64,000 bases of DNA from G963701675 sp963701675 (GTDB lineage Bacteria > Planctomycetota > Planctomycetia > Gemmatales > Gemmataceae), in contig OY969623.1 in assembly GCA_963701675.1 (NCBI GenBank), positions 7,440,001-7,504,000 on the forward strand, read 5' to 3'. The position numbers and the translations under genes were made by a program. Numbering within the stretch: position 1 is the first letter of the stretch; each line of letters opens with the position of its first letter. Below the pieces are notes generated by a model that worked only from the letters and a program-made list of their open reading frames with translations, was not told the origin of the DNA and did no database searches. Below, piece after piece: positions 36,436-46,378 of this stretch.

Positions 36436-36618
36436 GGGCGTGCGACCATAATGTCGCTGGAACAACCAGTGGGAAGAGTTAGCCGTCGCGGCCCGGGCGA
36501 TTGAACCGCCATATCTTGCCGCTCCGCCTGCTTGGGTAAGGCTTGACAAGAAAAACAGCAATTAGCTTGGTTGCAAGGCTCCTTCAAGCCGGCTACAATC
36601 GCATCGTGTCGATGGGAC
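36436..36618. other. Short intergenic region before the sigma factor gene
   Basis: Contains no gene and no clear promoter that I can name. Confidence 0.3.
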
Positions 36619-37231
36619 ATGGCCGAGTCGCGGGATAATTCGAAAACCGTGGTTGATACACCTGCAAGCTTGCTCGAACGCATCCAACGGCGCGGCCGAT
36701 CAACCGATTGGCATCAGCTGGTGTCCCTTTACACACCGCTCATCCGGGGTTGGCTACAGCGGGAACCGGCGTTGAGGGCTGACGCGGACGATTTGACACA
36801 GGAGGGTCCTCGCCGGCGTCGTGCAAAAGCTGCCGGATTTCGTTCGAAAGCGTACCGGGTCATTTCGTCGCTGGCTGCGGCTGATTACCGTGAGTCGTCT
36901 CAAAGATCATTGGCGCCAGCGCGAACGACGTGCGCAGTTAGGCGTACAACGGACGGAGCCTTGGTTGTTGCTGCAACTGGCGGACCCGGCGAGTGACCTT
37001 AGCCACCAATGGGATCAAGAGCACGATCAACATGTGGTCCAGCGCTTGTTAGCGCTAATCAAACCTGAGTTCAGCAGTAATACGTGGCGCACCTTCGAAC
37101 TTTACGGCATCGAGCAAGTGGCGCCCGCCGAGGTCGCGGAACAACTTGGGGTGTCGATCAATGTCGTGTTCCTCGCCAAGTCTCGGGTCTTGAAGCGAAT
37201 GCGCGAGATAGGCCACGGACTATTGGACTAG
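36619..37231 (+). CDS. ECF-family RNA polymerase sigma factor (frameshifted in a G run)
   Basis: ATG 36619 gives MAESRDNSKTVVDTPASLLE, then region 2 (LVSLYTPLIRGWLQREPAL, ADADDLTQE). The frame breaks at CAGGAGGGTCC (about 36802): removing one G gives QEVLAGVVQKLPDF and restores RTGSFRRWLRLITVSRLKDH (region 2.3-2.4) and region 4 (TFELYGIEQVAPAEVAEQLG, SINVVFLAKSRVLKRMRE). Such planctomycete ECF factors usually pair with the neighbouring Ser/Thr kinase. Reconstructed length is about 203 residues. Confidence 0.85.
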
Positions 37232-37286
37232 AAACAACAACACTTCGGAAACGACCGGCGTTTGCGAATTCGATAGGAGCAAAGCC

Positions 37287-40285
37287 ATGAACCATCACCC
37301 ATCCGATTTTCTTCCCACCGATAAGAATCTGCTGTTCGGCATTCTCGCTCTGGAATCTGAGTTCATTGAACAGGACGCGATGGTGGCTGCCATGCGTACG
37401 TTGGCGCATGAACGGAATCGGCCTCTGGCCCAGATTCTCTGCGAGCAGGGCAAAGTATCTTTAGAACGCCGACTCATGATAGAGGCGCTTGTTGAAGAGA
37501 AGCTGGCCGGCGAAACCGACAACTCCTGCATGGGTAATGGCTCAACTACTCCTAGGCTTCCGAGCGAGCTATTGCTTGCTGGCCGTTCATCCGATTCTGC
37601 AAATGGAAAACGTCGTACGGCAATGACTGACACTCGGGCCGTGCCGGTGAGGGACTATGACGTACAACGCTATCGCATTCTTCGGCCGCACGCCAAAGGC
37701 GGATTAGGGGAGATTTTCGTGGCGGCCGATCAAGAGCTGGACCGCGAGGTGGCACTGAAGGAAATCCAATCCGAACATGCGCACGATCCAGGTTTCCGAA
37801 GTCGGTTCGTTCGTGAGGCCAAGATCACGGGCGGGCTGGAGCATCCCGGAATTGTACCCATATACAGTCTCGGCAGTCACGTGGACGGCCGACCGTACTA
37901 CGCGATGCGATTCGTCAAAGGCGTCAACCTAACCGAGGCCATCGAGCATTTTCACCAAGCTGACACGCCCATGCGTAAGACCGCCGACAAGACTCTGGAG
38001 TTTCGGCAACTGCTGCGGCGGTTCACCGATATGTGCAATGCGGTGGCGTTCGCCCATAGCCGCGGCGTGCTGCATCGTGATCTGAAGCCTGGCAACGTGA
38101 TGCTCGGGGGTTTCGGCGAGACGTTGATTGTGGATTGGGGATTGGCGAAGGCGGCGGGCGAGAATTCAGAATTCAGAATTCAGAATTCAGAATTCCAATC
38201 GAGTACGGATGTGATCGAAACGCAACCAGGCGCCGCCGTGGGAACGCCGGCGTACATGAGTCCGGAGCAGGCCGCTGGCGAAACTGATCGGGTTGGCCCG
38301 GCGACGGACATTTACGGACTAGGGGCGACGTTATACGCGGTATTGACCGGGCAGTCTCCGTTCACGTCTGCCGATCGTGCCGAGTTGCTGAACAGAGTGC
38401 AAAAGGGAGAGTTTCCGCGCCCGCGAGAAATCAAGAAAGACGTTCCCGCGGCGCTGGAAGCGATTTGCCTCAAGGCGATGGCGCTTCAGCCGGCAGATCG
38501 CTACGCTTCCGCCTTGGATTTGGCCGCCGATGTGGAGCATTGGCTCGCGGATGAGCCGGTGGCGGCGTACCGGGAGCCATGGCGCGAACGGACACGTCGC
38601 TTTCTGCGAAAGCACCGCACGTTGGCAACGAGCGCCGCCGCGATGTTGGTCGTGGCGGCGTTGTTGTCAAGCGGGGCTGCGGTGTTGCTGAACGTGGCCC
38701 GTGCTGGTGAACGGCAGGCACGGTTCGATGAGGTGAAACAGAAGGAGGCGGCGATTGCGGCGCAGAACCAGGCCGACGCGGTCGCTAACTTTCTTGTCGA
38801 TGCCTTTCGCAGTCCAGACCCGAGCCGCGATGGGAAGGAAATCAAGGTTGTCGAAATGCTCGACCGGGCGGTGGAAAAGGTGGACCAGGAGTTCGCTGAC
38901 GATCCGGTGATTCGCGGACGGCTGCTGGATGCCCTGGGAAATACCTATCTAGGCCTGGGATTGCCGGGCGCGCGGTGAAACTGCTCAAGCAGGCCGTCGA
39001 GATACGCAGCGAAAGATTCGGTCGCGATCACTCCGACACGCACTTGTCGATGGTTAACCTCGCAGAGGCTTTCCGAGACGCCGGCCTGCACGCGGACGCG
39101 TTGCCTTTACGTGAAGAGATCCTACGGTTGCGCCGGGCAACACTCGGAGACCACCACCAAGCTACGTTTGATGCGACCGGCAGTCTCGCCCACGCATACT
39201 GGGCCATGGGGCGAACCCGTGACGCGATTCCGCTCTATGCGCAAACGCTCAAACAGATAACAGACGAACAGCTCGATCACAGCGACCCAGACGCCCACCT
39301 GATTATGAACAACCTCGCTGTTGCCTATGCCGAAACCGGACGCAGAGATGAAGCCCTGCCGCTTTTTGAAAGGACGCTTAGGTTGCGTAGGACGGTACTG
39401 GGTCCGGACCACCCGCACACACTGATTTCGATGAATAACCTTGCGACTGCCTATAGACGCGCTGACCGTCTCGCTGACGCCATACCGCTTGCAGAAGAGG
39501 CGCTCCGCTTAAGGCAGAATAGCCTTGGTCTGGAACATCCCGACACTCTCTATTCGATGATCGTTCTTGGCCAGACTTATTTCCAGGCTGCGCGGCCGCT
39601 CGAGGCTGTCGCCATCCGTGAGAAGGCCAAGCCGTTGGCCGCGACCAAATTGGGTGCGGACCACCCACACACCGTCCAGTTAACTGCCGATCTTGCGACC
39701 ACCTATTGGGAACTTGGCCGTCGTTCCGAAGCGGTGCCTCTCATGGAAGAGGCTGTCCGATTGACACGCAACAAGCATGGAGCCGACCATCCGCTCACGC
39801 TGCGGGCAACGACCAATCTTGCAACCATGTACTCGGAGGCCCGACGCCTGAAAGAAGCGGTGCCAATCTTCGAAGACGCATTGGCGCGCTGGCGCCGGGT
39901 GCACCCAGATAACCCCGATGTCGCGTGGACGTTGTTTGGCTTTGGGCTCAGTTTGAACCGCCAAATGGAATTCGGTCAGGCCGAGCAGGCCTTTCGAGAA
40001 GCGCTAGCGACCCTAGAAAAGAAGCGCCCCGACGATCGGTTACGTTTTTCCGTGCAGATTAAACTGGGGCAGGCGCTCGCAGGACAACACAAATTCGCCG
40101 ACGCCGAACCGCTCTTGCTCGCCGGTTACGAGGGCTTGCAGGCACAGCAGAAACTCCGCCAATCAGCTCAGCTTCATGTGAAGGAGGCCGTACAGTGCCT
40201 TGTCAAACTCTATGAGGCAACCGAAAGACATGAGAAGGCTGCCGAGTGGCGAGGAAAAGAGACGCCGCCCGATTCACATAAATAG
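37287..40285 (+). CDS. Ser/Thr protein kinase with C-terminal TPR repeats (frameshifted near 38970)
   Basis: Residues 1-110 are an N-terminal region (NLLFGILALESEFIEQDAM). The kinase domain starts near residue 125 (ILRPHAKGGLGEIFVAADQE), with catalytic K in VALKEI, HRDLKPGN near residue 263, and DWGLAK at 283 (W instead of F in DFG, common in planctomycetes), GTPAYMSPEQ near 319. Between DWG and SPE sits a 35-bp heptad repeat (38162-38196). A membrane helix (LATSAAAMLVVAALLSSGAA) follows, then TPR repeats. The first frame stops at 38978 and the TPR part (KLLKQAVEIRSERFGRDHSD) continues in another frame to 40285; a single shift at GGGCGCGCGG joins them. Kinesin-light-chain-type TPRs would bind partners. 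Confidence 0.88.
38162..38196 (+). repeat. (GAATTCA)5 heptad repeat inside the kinase gene
   Basis: Five copies of a 7-bp unit, the last one altered (GAATTCC). Thirty-five bases encode about 12 residues (NSEFRIQNSEFQ) in the activation loop. Confidence 0.9.
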
Positions 40286-40349
40286 CGCTTTGATCTGTAG
40301 GTCACACTTTCCAGTCTGACAGTCAGGCTCGGAAGCCGATCTACCCAGG

Positions 40350-41246
40350 CTAGAAATCATTTCCTCCTATCGCCTTACCGTCCGAAATGTTCCCCATGTA
40401 CATGAACACGAACGGATCAATGCTGTACTTGATTCGCTGAACCGAGCCATCCACTAAAGAAACCTGAAAAACACCGGTGTGGGAGCTGCCGAACACTCCC
40501 GTGAGGTAGCTAAGTTCACCTTCCACGGCATCGGAGTCCGGCGTCGGAAGCCATTTCTTGTCTAAGGCGCCGTCGGTGTGGCGGATCGTGTCGTGATCGT
40601 ATCCGCTGGTGTAGCCCTCGTTGTCATCCACTTGCCATTCGCCCATCTTCGGGATGTACATGCGTTTGTCACCGAGTAAGAGCGTGTTGGCTGTGCCGTC
40701 CGTGATTTCGCTGATTCGATGTGGAAAGGTCTTTCGAACCACTCCGGTGCCCTCCGAATTGCTGGCCGCGTAATCACATAAGGCAGTCGTGAACGGGTCG
40801 GGTGCTCCGGGAATCTTGCCCTTCGTCGCAGGCGCGCCGCCTTGGGAAGCGGTCTGCGGGGCACGACGGCTTGGGCAGAAAAAGAGCGGGTTAGGCGTGC
40901 TCACGGCCACATAGGCGCCAGCCTTCCATACATTTCCGCCTTCGATGTAGGGCAGGACGCAAAATCCCCACCCCGCAAGTTGCTTAGTTCCCACAGCCGG
41001 CACGCCATCGATGTAGGTCGGCGGGTAGTCGGGCAGCAAACCACCACCGGGAAAGTAGCCAAGGGCGTCGTGATGGCTATGAAAGGCGAGCGTCAACTGC
41101 TTAAGGTGATTGCGGCACCTCGTCGCACTGGCTGCTTCGCGTACTTTTTGCACGGCAGGCAGTAACAACGCGATCAGAATTCCGATGATGGCGATGACCA
41201 CCAGAAGTTCGATCAATGTAAACCCGGCCCGACCGTGCCTTTTCAT
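40350..41246 (-). CDS. DUF1559 prepilin-like protein
   Basis: 298 residues, intact. Basic head MKRHGRA, prepilin motif GFTLIELLVVIAIIGILIAL, LLPAVQKVREAASATRCRNH, and the family body (YIEGGNVWKAG, FFCPSRRAP, ISEITDGTANTLLLGDKRMY, SLVDGSVQRIKYSIDP). DUF1559 proteins are planctomycete-specific and resemble type II secretion pseudopilins; they are thought to be processed at G-F and held at the cell envelope, and occur in many copies per genome. It converges with the kinase gene 64 bases away. Confidence 0.93.
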   Translation of the reverse strand: MKRHGRAGFTLIELLVVIAIIGILIALLLPAVQKVREAASATRCRNHLKQLTLAFHSHHDALGYFPGGGLLPDYPPTYIDGVPAVGTKQLAGWGFCVLPYIEGGNVWKAGAYVAVSTPNPLFFCPSRRAPQTASQGGAPATKGKIPGAPDPFTTALCDYAASNSEGTGVVRKTFPHRISEITDGTANTLLLGDKRMYIPKMGEWQVDDNEGYTSGYDHDTIRHTDGALDKKWLPTPDSDAVEGELSYLTGVFGSSHTGVFQVSLVDGSVQRIKYSIDPFVFMYMGNISDGKAIGGNDF

Positions 41247-41255
41247 GACACTTAC

Positions 41256-42377
41256 CTAATCCAGGGAGGTGAACGCGTCGAAATCGACAGTTGAAAGGAG
41301 TGCCGCACGCATGACGGTTCTCACGCCAGCCGGTGCGGGTGCATTCGTCGACTGCACCTCGAACGCGCCGATGTCCACCGTGCCGTTCACGATGCGCGGA
41401 AACCCAGTACCACGCTGGTCGAATGCGGGCGCGCCGGTGTTGTCGCCGGCGTCTAGAGCTGGGCTTCCGGGCAGGACGGCGTGCGTTTGGGTTGGCCCTC
41501 CGTTGTTCGCCAGCGGCCCCAACATCGGATCGCCGCCGATCAGGTTGGAACTGCCCGTAAAGCCGCCCTGTATATCGTCGCCCGATTCGCTTGCTGTGTT
41601 TCCCGCCACGATGGTGTTATAGAGCTTTAAGGTTCCAGATCCCGCATTGTATATGCCGCCGCCAGCACCATTCGCGTCGTTCTGGGTTATGGTGCTGAAG
41701 CGGATATCGAGGGAACCCGCGTTGTAGATGCCGCCTCCGTCCGCGGAATCCTCGGCCCGATTTCCGGATATCGTGCTGTTAAGGATGTTCATCACCCCGC
41801 CGTTATAAATCGCCCCACCTTTCCCCTGAAAGCTGCCAAAGGTGAGCTTGTTGCTAGAGATGGTCGAGCCTGAAATCGTCATCAGGCCATTGTTGACTAT
41901 AGCGCCGCCAAAATCGTTACTCAATTGCGTGTTGTTTGAGACGGTGCAGTCCTTCAGGATGAGAGTTCCATTGTTTTCGATGCCGGGGACGCGCTCGTCA
42001 ACATAGTGGTTGGAAATAGTGAGGCCCGAAATGACGATAGTGACTGCGGGATAGACTTCGAAGAGGGGGTGATCCCCAGTCAAAAAGCCTCCGCCGTCCA
42101 CGGCCAGCAGGTCGGGTCCCGGGCCGGTGATGGTGATGTCGGAGGTTAGCGCCGGCAAATTGCGGGCAAAGATAGAGCCGGTGACGCGGAAGTCGATGGT
42201 GTCGGCGCCTGGGTTGGTGTTGACCTTGTTGATGCAATACCGCAGATCGCCGCGGAAACCCATGCCGGCGCCGGAGTCGCTAAAGCGCGTTACGTGACAG
42301 GTGGACATGAGCGTGCGATCTTCAAGGGTTTCCAACCGTGGTGCGAATCGACACCGAGTGGCACCTGTGCGAGTCAT
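41256..42377 (-). CDS. Secreted right-handed beta-helix protein
   Basis: Start at ATG 42377 with GAGGAG about eight bases upstream. The N-terminus MTRTGATRCRFAPRLETLED then R-T-L-M-S has the planctomycete surface motif. It continues with repeated coils (GTLILKDCTVSNNTQ, GLMTISGSTISSN, GVMNILNSTISGN, GSLDIRFSTITQN, GTLKLYNTIVAGN) typical of pectate-lyase-like parallel beta-helices and the choice-of-anchor Q ending (LGPLANNGGPTQTHAVLPGS, PALDAGDN, DIGAFE). Likely a cell-surface adhesin or structural protein; no catalytic site visible. 373 residues. Confidence 0.85.
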   Translation of the reverse strand: MTRTGATRCRFAPRLETLEDRTLMSTCHVTRFSDSGAGMGFRGDLRYCINKVNTNPGADTIDFRVTGSIFARNLPALTSDITITGPGPDLLAVDGGGFLTGDHPLFEVYPAVTIVISGLTISNHYVDERVPGIENNGTLILKDCTVSNNTQLSNDFGGAIVNNGLMTISGSTISSNKLTFGSFQGKGGAIYNGGVMNILNSTISGNRAEDSADGGGIYNAGSLDIRFSTITQNDANGAGGGIYNAGSGTLKLYNTIVAGNTASESGDDIQGGFTGSSNLIGGDPMLGPLANNGGPTQTHAVLPGSPALDAGDNTGAPAFDQRGTGFPRIVNGTVDIGAFEVQSTNAPAPAGVRTVMRAALLSTVDFDAFTSLD

Positions 42378-42437
42378 GGACAAAGCTCCTCAAAGGAAGG
42401 ACTACAGATCTATTTCCCCGAAGGGGATACATATCTC

Positions 42438-42585
42438 AGCCCAGGGTCTCGCAGCGCACCCTGGGTCATCGGTTGTAAACATCAACCTACCCTGAAAGGG
42501 TTGTAACTGCGGACTGCGATTCAACCCTTTCAGGGTTGCTACCTCCTCGGCCGGTTCACCCAGGGTGCGCTGCGCGACCCTGGGC
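42438..42585. repeat. Inverted-repeat element with palindromic ends
   Basis: The outer arms, GCCCAGGGTCTCGCAGCGCA and its reverse complement at 42556-42584, are each nearly palindromic (CCCAGGGT...ACCCTGGG). An inner pair (ACCCTGAAAGGGT/AACCCTTTCAGGGT) is also palindromic. The element covers the stop region of the FG-GAP gene, whose last residues (SHSPGSRSAPWVNRPRR) it encodes. Similar CCCAGGGT and CCCTGAAAGGG motifs are, to my knowledge, dispersed in planctomycete genomes. Confidence 0.7.
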
Positions 42586-44849
42586 TGTGCGATGTAACCG
42601 CTTCGCGGTAAGTCGGCGGCGTGCTCGGACTTGTTTGCGTCGTTCCGCAGGGAAGTCGCCAGTATCGGCGCGCTATCAAGGCGGCGCTGCGGCGCAGGCC
42701 ATCGTCGGTCGGAATTGGCATCGGCGCCCAGTCGGCGGCGTTGATCACCAGGGCGACGGCCGCAGAAGAGCGTCTCGTTACCACGTCCGGCCAATCGTCC
42801 CCGTTGAAGTCGGCAACGGCCATCGCCCCCGTCCCAGTGTCCCCGGTTGGGTAGCTGAGCGGCGCTTGGAATGTGCCATTGCCATTGCCAAACATTATTT
42901 TTAAAGGCCCCCCCGTCAGAACTAGGTCGTGGGCGCCGTCACGATTTATATCTGCAATCTCAAGACTACTGGCGCCCGGGTTATTGATCAAATTGACGGA
43001 GAAGGTGCCGTCGCCATTGCCCTGGAGAACAAACACTTGGCCGTCGGCGGCGACGTAGAGGTCGATAATGCCATCGCCGTTGTGATCGGCTGTCTCTACG
43101 TCAGAAATAAATCCATCGACCACATATGAGACCGGACTCGCAAACGAGGCGTTGCCATTTCCCAGGATAATTCTCATGTCGTCACACTGAAAGGGACAAC
43201 CACCAACAGCTACATCATTGTCACCGTCGTCGTCGAAGTCGGCGACGGCCAAGACGCCGGGATGCAACCCGGCTTCAAAGCTCAACGGGGCGCGAAATCG
43301 GCCCGAACCCGTACCGCGCAGCAAGCTGAGAGAAGAAGAAGGCGCATTGTTGGTGACAACGATGTCGAGCTTGCCATCGCCGGTAAAGTCCGCCGCGCCG
43401 ATCCCAGTCGGCGATGGCCCGGCGGCAAAGGTCTTGGCGGGGAAGAAAGTGCCGTCGCCCTTGTTTATCAACACGCTGACGGTGGTCGAATAGGAGTTGG
43501 CCGTCGCCAGATCTGGGAAGCCGTCGCTATTGAAGTCGGCGGCGACTATTCCTTGCGGATGATCGCCCACCGTGTAGCTAGCCGTGGCGCCGAACGGCCC
43601 CGTCCGCATTGACGGCGATGACGAGAACATTTCCGCCGGAGAGGGCCACATCAGGTGTGCCGTCGGCATTGAAGTCCGCGGCAACCAGATTGCCGCCAAA
43701 GGTCGGGCGTTGGGCGATGGCCGGCTGGAAGTACCCGCTGCCGCTATTACGCAAGACCGTCACGGCGCCGGTGGTGGTCGCATTCGTAACGGCCAGGTCG
43801 ACGTCGGTATCGCCGTCAAGATCGCCCGCCACGATGCCAGAAGCAGCAGTGCCGACTACATATCCCGTCGTCTGCTGGAAACTGCCGTCGCCCGATCCCC
43901 CTAATCCTCGGAACACGCTTATGTCCGATGTGCCGAAGTTCGTGACTATCAAATCCAGATAGCCGTCGCCCTCGAGGTCCGCACTAACCACCGACTTTGT
44001 CTGGTTATCAGGATTGAGCGTTGTGCTGGGTGCGAATGTGCCGTCGCCGTTACCCAGGAGGACATCGACTTTGCCGAACATACCGTACTTTTGCCACGCC
44101 GCAGCCAAGTCAAGCGCGCCGTCAGCGTTGAAATCGCCCGCGGTCACGATGGTCATCGTGGCAAGATCGTAGCTGGCGGCCGTGACGAAGCTGCCGTCCC
44201 CCTGGCCTATAAGCACGTCGATATTCCAGCCGACGGTCACCAGGTCCGGAACACCGTCGTTGTTGAAATCTCCGGCGACCATGTCCTGCACCAAGCCGCC
44301 GATGGGATGATTTCCTGCGCTGGTGAAATCGCCGGCGCCGTTGTTGAGCAGCACGCCCACGTCATTACCGCCGACATTGGCCGTGGCGAGATCGAGATCG
44401 CCATCGAGGTCGAAATCCGCGGCCACTACCGAATGCGGGTACAGTCCCACGGTGTAGGTGCCGTTGGCCATGAAGGTTCCATCGCCGTTGCCTCTAAAGA
44501 TATGCAGATTGTTCGTGTCCGTGTTGACCACCACGGCGAGGTCGAGAATGGTGTCACCAGTTAGCTCGGCCGCGATCATATCAGTGGGGTTTGGGCCAAC
44601 AGCGACACTGCCGAGGGCAGCAAACGACGCGTCGCCGTTTCCCTTCAAGATGGTGACCGTGCCGGAGCTCGTATTGTTGAGAATTGCGAGGTCGGGGATA
44701 CCGTCCCCATCAAAGCGCCCTGCCGCTATCGCGTCAGGTGACGGTCCGGCCGGATAGGCCGGGGCGGTAATGAAACTGGGTAAGTCGCGTCCCTCCAACG
44801 CCTCAAATCGTGGTGCGAATCGACATCGAGTGACACGTGTGCGAGTCAT
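42539..44849 (-). CDS. FG-GAP/VCBS repeat surface protein (frameshifted near 43605)
   Basis: Start at ATG 44849 with GGGAGGA upstream. N-terminus MTRTRVTRCRFAPRFEALEG then R-D-L-P-S carries the surface-protein motif. About eleven FG-GAP/VCBS repeats follow (VVAADFDLDGDLDLATANVG, SVVSADLEGDGYLDLIVTNF, GIGAADFTGDGKLDIVVTN), each with a D-x-N/D-x-D-G calcium site, forming propellers. Near 43605 the frame ends after VNADGAVRRHG; dropping one G from a GGGG run gives VNADGPFGATASYTVGD and rejoins the rest. The C-terminus (NAADWAPMPIPTDDG...) runs into an inverted-repeat element. Confidence 0.85.
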
Positions 44850-45058
44850 GGACAAAGTTCCTCCCGAGAAATCACATGTTGATCATAAGAATTAAGACCG
44901 TGTCAAATGAGAGTTTCTGTCAAGAATTTCAGTCATTTTTGCAGTTCATCATGCCTGGTCAATGTAAACGCATATGCCGAGGCAGTTTGAGCTGCGGATA
45001 GATGCGAGGGCAGTGGGAAAAGCAAAATAGCTTGCGATGGTCCATCGCAAGCTATTAG
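44850..45058. other. Leader and spacer between FG-GAP gene and tmRNA
   Basis: Contains a hairpin (CTTGCGATGG...CCATCGCAAG near 45031) right after the tmRNA 3' end; this is the likely tmRNA terminator. Otherwise nothing is seen. Confidence 0.4.
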
Positions 45059-45450
45059 TGGAGGCGGCGAGAATCGAACTCGCGTCCCGCGGCACATCGG
45101 CGTCGGCTTCTACGTGTGTAGTTCGTTTATTTTCGACTGGCCGGGGCCTTGCGATCCCGCCGGCCACGTTCGTTCCATGGCGTCCCAGCGAACAGGGCCG
45201 CTATGAAACTAACCAGTGGTGAGAGTTAGCCGTCGCCGCCTCTGGTTTCTGGCAACAGCGAGCCTGATTTAACGACCAAGCCGAGACCTCTCAGGCGAAG
45301 CTCCCGGACTCGGGGTTGCCTATCTCTAGGCAGCCATGGAGAACTGCGGTTCTGCAGTTAAGTGTGTGATCAGATTTTTACGTGGCCCTCTGATCAACCA
45401 CGACACGCCGCCTACGCATCCGTAAACCCGGTCGATACCAGATCGCCCCC
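45059..45450 (-). ncRNA. ssrA: tmRNA
   Basis: The 5' end at 45450 (GGGGGCGATCTGGTATCGACC) and the 3' tRNA-like part (GGACGCGAGTTCGATTCTCG then CCGCCTCC, discriminator A at 45059) pair as an acceptor stem. The tag reading frame, 45355 to 45326, encodes AEPQFSMAA then TAG; the resume codon is GCA. tmRNA with SmpB frees stalled ribosomes and marks the unfinished protein for degradation. CCA is not encoded. Length is 392 bases, within the normal range. Confidence 0.95.
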
Positions 45451-45456
45451 TTTTTT

Positions 45457-45645
45457 AGTTGTCAGTTGTCAGTTGTCAGTTGTCAGTTGGCAGCCTCTGT
45501 TAGAGTCATCATCAATTATAGACGATTCCAAAAAGTTGTCAGGAGCCGGGAGTCGGGAGTCAGGAGTCAGGGGTCAGGGGTCGGCATTGCCTACGAACCG
45601 CTGACAACTAACAACTCACAACTGACAACTGACAACTGACAACTA
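45457..45645. repeat. Cluster of heptad tandem repeats beside tmRNA
   Basis: Three groups: (CAGTTGT)n at 45457-45490, (GGAGTCA/GGGGTCA)n at 45542-45584, and (TGACAAC)n at 45601-45645. All have period 7; the first and third are reverse complements and can pair over about 190 bases. Confidence 0.85.
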
Positions 45646-45677
45646 CCAACCTATACTTGTTCGGGAGGCAGCAGACT

Positions 45678-46022
45678 ATGAGTACAACCGCATCCGATGT
45701 GTCGAACCGTCGCGTGGAACCGCGCCGCCGAGCGCGCGGGAATGTCCGAATCGGCTGCATGAAGGGCAAGCTGGGGCTGGGAATGAACCTGGCGTTCGCG
45801 TTGCTTGATGCGTCGGAAACAGGTGTACGCCTCATCGTCACCACGGCGCTGGAAAAAGGTCAAGAGATCGAGGTCAATTTCGTCGGTCCGGCGCGTGGGA
45901 AGCCGTGCAAGCAGTTGGCTGAAGTAATGTGGTGCGTTCCTGCTGCCGACGGAAGATTCTGCGTCGGCGCCCGCTTCCATCACCGCCTGAGTTATTCCGA
46001 CTTGCAGGATGTTTGCCGCTAA
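45678..46022 (+). CDS. PilZ-like domain protein
   Basis: ATG 45678 follows GGGAGG at ten bases. 114 residues with NRRVEPRRRARGNVRIGC (R-x-x-x-R-type) and LLDASETGVRLIV (D-x-S-x-x-G), then VGARFHHRLSYSDLQDVCR. This is the PilZ c-di-GMP-binding layout, small single-domain type. It probably signals to surface or motility functions. Followed by more heptad repeats. Confidence 0.7.
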   Translation: MSTTASDVSNRRVEPRRRARGNVRIGCMKGKLGLGMNLAFALLDASETGVRLIVTTALEKGQEIEVNFVGPARGKPCKQLAEVMWCVPAADGRFCVGARFHHRLSYSDLQDVCR

Positions 46023-46030
46023 ACAGCGAT

Positions 46031-46056
46031 GTTGTCAGTTGTCAGTTGTCAGTTAT
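46031..46056. repeat. (CAGTTGT)n heptad repeat
   Basis: Three copies of GTTGTCA at the 3' side of the PilZ gene. Same unit as the repeats near tmRNA, tRNA and nusA genes. Confidence 0.8.
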
Positions 46057-46094
46057 CGGGACTCAGGAATCAACAATTGGCTACGGACAACGGA

Positions 46095-46358
46095 CTAATC
46101 CGCGACGAGCTCGTACATTCCACGGCCAGCCGGCTTCAGTTTTCCTTGCCGGACGAGTTCATCCCATACCGCTTGCGAGAATTGACTGGGCGGTGTAATG
46201 GCAAAGATGCTCGACGGTTGTCCTTTAGTCATCGGACCGCCGGCGATGCGCGACTCATCATCCAAGCGAGTGAGTTTCAACCGCTTCTTGAACGACTTGA
46301 GGGCCTTCTTGAGTTCGTCGGCGCTGGGCCGATCCGCGGGCAATTCGGGGGATGTCAT
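46095..46358 (-). CDS. Small conserved-looking protein, unknown
   Basis: ATG 46358 with GAGG upstream. 87 residues: ADELKKALKSFKKRLKLTRL, DDESRIAGGPMTKGQPSSIF, AITPPSQFSQAVWDELVRQG, KLKPAGRGMYEL. The pattern suggests a small winged-helix-like or regulatory protein, but I know no name. It lies 20 bases after the nuclease-like gene and is probably in the same operon. Confidence 0.6.
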   Translation of the reverse strand: MTSPELPADRPSADELKKALKSFKKRLKLTRLDDESRIAGGPMTKGQPSSIFAITPPSQFSQAVWDELVRQGKLKPAGRGMYELVAD

Positions 46359-46378
46359 TAGTGGACCTCGGTGCTCTA

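Noticed and set aside
41269..41622. A 117-residue frame antisense to the beta-helix protein
   Set aside because: The coding pattern belongs to the minus strand, with repeated beta-helix coils.
45037..45222. A 61-residue plus-strand frame with 'LASRGTSAS'
   Set aside because: It lies wholly inside tmRNA on the other strand.
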